In this document: piece after piece, positions 55,596-64,000 of the stretch | How positions within the stretch are numbered: position 1 is the stretch's first letter | How the letters are laid out: each line of letters begins with the position of its first letter | DNA from: Linnemannia elongata | Taxonomy: Eukaryota; Mortierellomycota; Mortierellomycetes; Mortierellales; Mortierellaceae | Length of the DNA stretch: 64,000 bases | Assembly (NCBI GenBank): GCA_036320915.1 | Contig: JAXBDG010000008.1 | Location: 992,001-1,056,000 of the forward strand | Direction: 5' to 3' | Position numbers and translations under genes: made by a program | Notes under the pieces: generated by a model | Told to the model about the DNA's origin: nothing | The model's database searches: none | Seen by the model: the letters and a program-made list of their open reading frames with translations, nothing else

Positions 55596-56926
55596 ATGGA
55601 GGGCCTCAATAACAGCAACGCCGCCACAGTCAACGCCAACACCAGCAGTAGTACAACTGCCAGTAATAGTGCCCTGTTGGCCTTCAATCTTCCCCTCGAC
55701 AGCTTCGCCTCGGCTCCAACACCTGCTCAGCGCTCGATGAATCCTGGCGTCTTGGCCATCTGCCTGACTAACGAATCTAGCGGGGCGGCCAACTGCTACG
55801 TTTATTCGACCTGTAAGTCTCACACACACTTCTTCAAAGCTGACGTTGTTTTCGACCTAACGCTCTTCGCCTTTTGACTGTGGACAACATTGCTGCAGGA
55901 CACATGAACTAAAAGGACTATCTTTTTCTATGTATGCGAGGTAGTGGAGGGCAGTAAGCGGTGGTGTTCCTGACATCGCTTTAAATGATTGCGCGACAAT
56001 GCTCACTGGCCTGAGTGGCAGTCGGGCCAGTGAGCAGAGTCGCCAGGTCGGCATCTTGAAGGCGACTGCTTCGTTTGTGAGAGAGATGAATCCATATCCA
56101 ACCGCGACAACAGCACCGCTCGATGATGCCGACCACCCACCACCGACCTACAACAGTGGGATCGGAGGAACAGAAGGATTTGGAGACGAGTTTGACATAC
56201 AGACACGAGTCGATGCCACCCTGACGATTACCTCGAACGACGACAAGATGAACACTTGGTTTGGATTCAAGTCTGGAGGCGCTTTGTATCTGCGGGGCGA
56301 CGGATGGGACGACATGGACATTCGAGAGGTAAATAGCCCTAACGCTTCGTTGCATCGAAAACACGTTCAATTTGGAATTGGTACCGTTTTTTTTGTTCGT
56401 CGTTTGTTATTCGTGGGCGTTTTCCTGCTTTGGAAAACACATCAGACCGTTTAAGAACCTCTCATGGTTGACTGACTGGAGAAGGACTGCCTGTCAATAA
56501 GGACCCTGTACTGACTCCCTTTCCCGTTCCTCGTTTAATATCATGAATGTCATCTGAATAGAGCATTGTTGCGGCATTAGAGCTTGCGGAGGAGCAACTT
56601 GAATGCACATCTGTCTACCTTTGCCTCGAGAAGAGCAATCCTCATATCAGTAAGTGCTATGTGCCCACGCTTAATGACTTGCATTAATGATCTTTACACC
56701 GACATATTACATTGGCCATCTAAGATGATCTAAAGCAAGTAAGAATCATCGAAAGAGGAGGAGAGTTATTGAACTGTTTGTTTGCTAACATCCAAATTTC
56801 TTTTGTGGTACGCCTTTGATAGCACAACTTACACATGCTCTGTTGTACGCGACGTTTCAGTTGGTAACCCCGGGGGTATTACCCCATGCAGACCCCAAGT
56901 ACCTGGTCATGGGGATTGACTTTTGA
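55596..56926 (+). CDS. OAZ: Ornithine decarboxylase antizyme, made by programmed +1 frameshift
   Basis: Exons 55596-55812, 55945-56328, 56562-56649 and 56823-56926. The zero frame gives 81 residues (Asn/Ser/Thr/Ala-rich start MEGLNNSNAATVNANTSSS, ending GSKRWCS) and stops at TGA 55971-55973. Skipping one base (T55971) continues DIALNDCATML... for 182 more residues, 263 in all. The second frame holds the antizyme core: IQTRVDATLTITSNDD, FKSGGALYLRGDGWDDMDI, SIVAALELAEEQLECTSVYL, and the C-terminus ALLYATFQLVTPGVLPHADP with YLVMGIDF. Antizyme binds ornithine decarboxylase, sends it to the proteasome without ubiquitin, and blocks polyamine uptake. High polyamine favours the frameshift, closing the loop. 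Acceptor 55944 is chosen because the nearer-looking acceptor at 55899 creates an immediate TGA. Joining exon 3 directly to 56823 gives a core of the expected length. Confidence 0.88.
55962..55977 (+). promoter_or_regulatory. Programmed +1 ribosomal frameshift site
   Basis: Reads TGG-TGT-TCC-TGA-CAT-C. The zero frame is Trp-Cys-Ser-stop. Moving forward one base at TCC|T gives GAC ATC. The UCC-UGA core with the preceding Trp-Cys is the same arrangement known from animal and fungal antizymes, where polyamines raise the shift frequency at the slow UGA. No obvious pseudoknot could be verified by eye downstream. Confidence 0.85.
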
Positions 56927-57256
56927 CTCTTAGGTCCCTAGAGATTCCTATATAGTATGTGCTTCTTACTTTTTTGCGAATGAATTGCTTTGTCTTTTGG
57001 TTGCTAAGATTTATTGGACCATGGTTAAGTAGCGTATTGCATGTTCAATTGACGGTGCAGTCTTGCATTGCACAGATTGACAACGGATGGGGTGTACGCG
57101 TCGTCGTTATTGTGGTCGTAGATGGATATATCTGGAGAAACTATTTGACGTAGTGTTCTTTTCCATGCTTCTTCCTGTGGATGGAAGCTGAGCAGACACA
57201 TGGTACGGAGCAAACGATAATTGGAATATCGGGGCTACCTTACGAGAGAGAGAGAG

Positions 57257-57301
<45 letters not shown>

Positions 57302-57741
57302 GTGTAAGCATCGGCAAACGGCAAAGATGTCAGTCAGCATCATGGAGCGGAGGAATGACAGAACATCGTTTTATGAATTCGAGCGGAGAATTGAGTTGTT
57401 GGATGTGTGCACGGAAAAATTGTTTGTCGTTCGGTGCAGGATCGCTAAGAAATTAGACGAGAAAAAGGGACTCTTTGTTCCCGGGGCTGGAGCTGACGAT
57501 AAAAACAGATAAATAGGCCGCGAAGAAAACAGTAGTGGATCAGACTCAAAACAATTAAACCTACTAAGCCAAACGCATCCAGAACAATCAACACTTTCAC
57601 TTCTCTTCCTTTTCCTCTTCTCAATTTCTCTCTCTTCTCCATTTCTTCTTCATCTCTATCTCTTCTCTCTCCACTCTATTTTCTTCGTTCACATTCCCAC
57701 TTCAGCTCGCAAATTACATCCTCCTCAAACCAACACTAATA
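56927..57741. other. Intergenic region with GA/TG microsatellite and CT-rich promoter
   Basis: No gene seen. A (GA)n-(TG)n dinucleotide block spans about 57244-57304. A CT-rich tract (57590-57700) leads up to the phosphatase start. Confidence 0.6.
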
Positions 57742-59368
57742 ATGCCCTCTTCCACCTTCTCCAAACGCCTCTTTGTCTTTGATTTTGACTGGTAATCAAA
57801 CATCACCATCTAACAGCAGCAACAAACATGCCTCCATTTGCTTGCTTCAACAGCCGTCCTTTCGCTTTTCCATACGGCTTTGATCAATTGCTGACACATA
57901 TCGCTCGCCACCCACTTCTACCTCCTTCACTCTAGGACCTTGATTGAGGCCGACTCTGATCTCTGGGTTGCCGAGACCCTGGCCCCCGATCTTGCCAAGC
58001 AGCAAGAAGACCTTATCGGCAAGATCCTCTGGACCGAATTGCAGTAAGTATTACTTCCCTCCCTCATCTACCTTTCATCCTCCCTTCCTCTGCATTTGTG
58101 TACCCTTTGAACATACCAAACACCTTGTCATCATTGCGTCGTTCAGGTCCCAGTCCCTTTCCCATTTCTGAGTTTTTCTACACCTACACTAAGTAACTAG
58201 CGATACTAACTAAAACCATTCACTTTCTTCATGCAATTGTGTCATTCTTTTTTTCTTTTTCATTTCAGGGACTTGCTCCTTCAACGCTTGTTTGAGCGCG
58301 GAGTCACCCAACAAGACCTGGAAAAGACACTGCACCGAATTCCATTTGTGAGTCAAAACATTGGGCGAATTGACTCTCCCTGCAAGTCCTGGTCCCAACA
58401 TCCTTAGCAATCAATTATCCAATCATTGATCGGCTATTTTTCCAATATCTAGCATATCTCTAAAACGCGCCTCTTTCCTTTTCCTCCTTCTGTGTTCACT
58501 TGTAGACACCAGAGGTCATTGCTGCCCTTCGCTTGATGAAGTCCAAGGGCGCTGAGCTCTGTATCCTGTCGGACGCAAATACTTTTTATATCGATTGTAT
58601 CCTCAAGGTAAAGGAAGAAGAAAAAAAATACTCTCTATTTCCTTCTGTCTCACCACTTCGCTCGCCCTTGCTTGCTTGTTCTTGATGCCAACGTCAGGTC
58701 CTTGTTTTCTTGTTCTTCAATTGAAACACGCGCACTGTCTACTTCACAACAACAACGAGGAAAGAAAGTAACAGAACAGCCGACAAACCCCCCTACTCAC
58801 ACACACACACGCCCCGCTACTCCTTGTTTTCCCATCCTTCCTTCCCCTTCCACCTCAAAACAAACATCAAAAAAAAATCTAGGCACACGGTTTAGAAGGA
58901 GTGTTCACAAAGATCCTTACAAACCCGGCCCAATTCGACTCCCAAGGCCGTCTCCACGTCGCTCGCTTCCACGGCCTCGACAAGGACCCCCATAACTGCC
59001 CCCTCCCCTGCCAGCCCAACCTCTGCAAGGGCCAAGAACTTCAGAAATTGATTGATTCTCAACCTTGGGACCAAGTCATTTACATGGGCGATTCTACGAA
59101 CGATTTCTGTCCCTCGACGCGTCTGCAGAGCCGAGACATTGTCCTCGCCCGCGCGGATCTGTTGTTGGAGAAACACATCAAGATGCATTTGGATATGGTC
59201 AAGGCTCAGGTCATCTACTGGCAGTCCCCTGCTGATGTCCTGACCATCACCCAAAATCTTTTCGACGTCTCTCCTCTTCCAGCCACCGTCGCCACTGGCA
59301 CTGTCAACTCAAAACCCGTTCCTGCTGTCTCTTCAGCCTACATGGAGGAAGTCCCTGTTTCTCTTTAG
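57742..59368 (+). CDS. HAD-superfamily phosphatase of the PHOSPHO1/2 type
   Basis: Five exons: 57742-57791, 57936-58043, 58269-58347, 58506-58607 and 58883-59368. All are in phase; the product is 274 residues. HAD motif I is FDFDWTLIEADSD (nucleophile Asp14, acid/base Asp16, Thr18), split by intron 1. Motif II is ELCILSDANTFYID. A Cys-rich loop (HNCPLPCQPNLCKGQEL) matches the conserved insertion of PHOSPHO enzymes. Motif IV is VIYMGDSTNDFCPS. Animal relatives hydrolyse phosphoethanolamine, phosphocholine or pyridoxal phosphate; the fungal substrate is unknown. Gene finders that drop the 50-bp first exon would lose the nucleophile. The last 35 residues are low in complexity. Confidence 0.92.
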
Positions 59369-59871
59369 ACGATAGAAAGGAGAGGAAGGAGAATGAAGAA
59401 GAAGACCACCCCTTCGCATCCAGTGTACCATAGAATGAAAGACCCTGTACAAAACCAATTTGCATGGATAAAAACCCAAAAAAAAATAAACAATACTCTT
59501 CACTTCATACGCGCATACTAGTATTCTTTTTCTTCATTTTGTATCTTTTGTATCTCGCAATTACGATGACCTAAAAAAAACATTGCATAGGTCTGCACTA
59601 AAAATGTACCACAGTAATGAGGAGGAAGGGGTGTAAATAGTGTTGTTATGACACGATTTGGAGATCTGCAAAAGTTGGGAAGGAAAAAAAAAAAAAAAAA
59701 AAAAAAAAAGGAAGTTCGTTCTTCCTTAGTGCTTCAGCGGTCTCCTGTATTTGCCAAAACGATGATGTATCAAAATCAAAAGAAAAAAAAAACGTCGAAA
59801 AAAGGCAGCAGAGGTCGTGATTGTGTCTTGTCCTTCATTATTCAATTCCTGTTGTGTACGTTGAGATTATC
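59369..59871. other. Convergent 3' region of the phosphatase and WDR5
   Basis: No gene seen. AATAAA-like AAAATAAACAA lies at about 59483-59493 for the phosphatase, and an A-run at about 59683-59709. Confidence 0.6.
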
Positions 59872-62520
<2,649 letters not shown>

Positions 62521-64000
62521 ATGGGCGCATCTCTCGTCGACTCCATGCACCAATCCTTTGGCACCTTACTGGACTACAACAAGGACACTTTTCCTTATAA
62601 GGAGTTTGTCCTCGGTGTCATGTCCACCGTCTTTCTTTGGGAAGAGTACTTGAGGTAACACACACACTCTCTTTCTTCCTCTCTCTGTACACGCGCACAA
62701 ATCAAAAGGCCACTTAATTGGATGGCACCACAAAATGCCTCGCGATGACAGCCTTGTAAAGCGTTACAACAGATATGACTAATGCAAAAATACCATGTCG
62801 ATTGAGTAGATTCCGCTACTACAGGAAACTATGCGCTACACAGGTGCCAATTGCACTCCGTGAACACGTTTCGCAGGAAACATTCGACAAGGCCCAAGCC
62901 TATGGACGCGACAAGGCTCGGTTCGGCCTCGTCGAGACTGTTTTTAGCTTGGTCCAGAACGCCCTCTCCATTGTATATGACTTCCTGCCTTGGCTCTGGA
63001 ACGTCTCTGGAGATGTCATGTTCAGGCTGGCAGGCTACAACAGCGAATACGAGGTATGCACGCTTGGTGCAACTGCATGACAATGACGCACGTCTCAATT
63101 GAGGTCGCTTGTCCATTTCTGATCAATATCGTCTAATTTCTTCGTGTTCTTTATTCCTATCAATTAGATCACCCAATCCATCATCTTCTTTGTTCTGTTG
63201 ACCGTCATTTCGACCATCATCTCTCTGCCCTTCTCGCTGTACCAAACGTTTGTGATCGAGGAGAGACATGGATTCAATAAACAAACCCTGAAACTGTTCA
63301 TTAGCGACACTATCAAGGGACATTTGATTGGAGGTGTCATTGGCATGCCCTTCCTGGCGGGATTCCTTAAAGTTATCAAGCTCGGCGGCGAAAACTTTTA
63401 CCTCTACGTCTGGCTCTTCATGTACGCCTATTTTTCACGGTTCAGTCGCGTCTTCATTTTGAATGTATATATAAATAGGTCAGACTAACGGGCTAACATT
63501 CTTTATTATTACTTGCTAATCTAGGGTGGTATTCCAACTTATCATGGTGTCTATTTTCCCCACCTTCATTCAACCTCTCTTCAACAAGTTCGACCCTCTG
63601 CCTGAGGGTGAGCTCCGCACTATGATCGAGGCTTTGGCTAGCCGTATCAGCTTCCCTTTGACCAAGCTCTTTGTCATTGACGGAAGCAAGCGTTCTGGCC
63701 ATTCGAACGCCTACTTTTACGGCTTCTTCAAGAACAAGCGCATTGTTTTGTACGACACTTTGCTGGAGCACTCGAACAACGACGAGGTCTGCGCCACTCT
63801 CGGTATGTAACCTTTCGTGTCTTTTTTTTCCTTGTTGCATCATACGAAGAACCAAACAGCAAACTAACGCCATACCCTTTATCCTCCTGCTTGAATTTGA
63901 TCCGCAGCTCACGAGCTTGGACATTGGGCTTGTAACCACACCATCCAGATGCTCGTCTTTGCTCAGGTTCAACTCTTTGCTGTCTTTTACCTCTTCTCGC
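62521..64000 (+). CDS. STE24: CAAX prenyl protease 1 / STE24 (3' partial)
   Basis: Exons 62521-62654, 62810-63053, 63168-63421, 63525-63802 and 63908-beyond the window, all in phase, giving about 334 residues. Several membrane spans are visible ([38 protein letters not shown]). The zinc-metalloprotease signature [12 protein letters not shown] (HExxH) is intact in the last visible exon. Family segments include [30 protein letters not shown] and [16 protein letters not shown]24 removes the AAX tripeptide from prenylated CAAX proteins such as mating pheromone or lamin precursors, and works in ER and inner nuclear membranes. The C-terminal part with the third zinc ligand lies beyond the right edge. 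Confidence 0.95.

Noticed and set aside
56731..56745. Possible extra micro-exon in the antizyme (NDLKQ)
   Set aside because: Including it breaks the phase into the final exon or inserts residues. Joining 56649 directly to 56823 gives the expected core length.
57244..57304. (GA)n(TG)n block as a possible functional element
   Set aside because: Ordinary dinucleotide microsatellite in noncoding DNA with no structure around it.

Overview
The window is nuclear DNA of an early-diverging filamentous fungus, most likely Mucoromycota or Mortierellomycota (a Mortierella-like genus is my inference). Nearly every gene is conserved and eukaryotic. Most genes are cut by many short GT-AG introns of about 45 to 200 bp. 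Intergenic DNA is short and rich in homopolymer A/T runs, CT-rich promoter tracts and microsatellites. There is no operon structure, CRISPR array, rRNA or virus. Because of the introns, single open frames give only fragments, so I rebuilt gene models exon by exon and checked that the phase closes at each junction.

Layout. 1-9 kb: a partial gene end, ribosomal protein eS27, a LIM-domain protein, a MITE-like inverted-repeat element, tRNA-Glu(CTC), the COMPASS subunit ASH2 and a hydrophilic repeat protein. 9-19 kb, all on the minus strand: the sphingolipid phospholipase C ISC1, a germinal-centre/OSR1-like Ste20 kinase, a roadblock dynein light chain and importin alpha. 20-24 kb: a RAB3GAP2-like protein (+) converging on the ribosome-biogenesis factor EBP2 (-). 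24-29 kb: an apparently decayed or unrecognised locus and a carotenoid cleavage oxygenase. 29-39 kb: prefoldin 5 and the spliceosomal WD protein PRP46/PLRG1 share a divergent promoter, followed by a 1,788-residue VID21/EAF1 NuA4 scaffold with a huge Q/A-rich tail. 40-48 kb: a probable mitochondrial lysyl-tRNA synthetase, a small GPI-anchor-like secreted protein and the 13-exon SAC1 phosphoinositide phosphatase. 49-57 kb: a secreted protein with a beta/gamma-crystallin look, a DUF4442-like hotdog protein, a vacuolar Ca2+/H+ antiporter and an ornithine decarboxylase antizyme. 57-64 kb: a HAD phosphatase of the PHOSPHO family, WDR5/SWD3 and the first part of the CAAX protease STE24.

The most interesting locus is the antizyme at 55.6-56.9 kb. 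Its reading frame is closed only by a programmed +1 frameshift at a UCC-UGA site preceded by Trp-Cys-Ser, so simple gene prediction would split or lose it. Second is the Ste20 kinase at 11.5-15.7 kb. Its catalytic domain resembles OSR1/SPAK, but its tail carries five copies of the RFx[V/I] peptide that OSR1/SPAK normally bind in other proteins. ASH2, WDR5 (both COMPASS) and VID21 (NuA4) are all chromatin regulators, but their co-occurrence here is probably chance.
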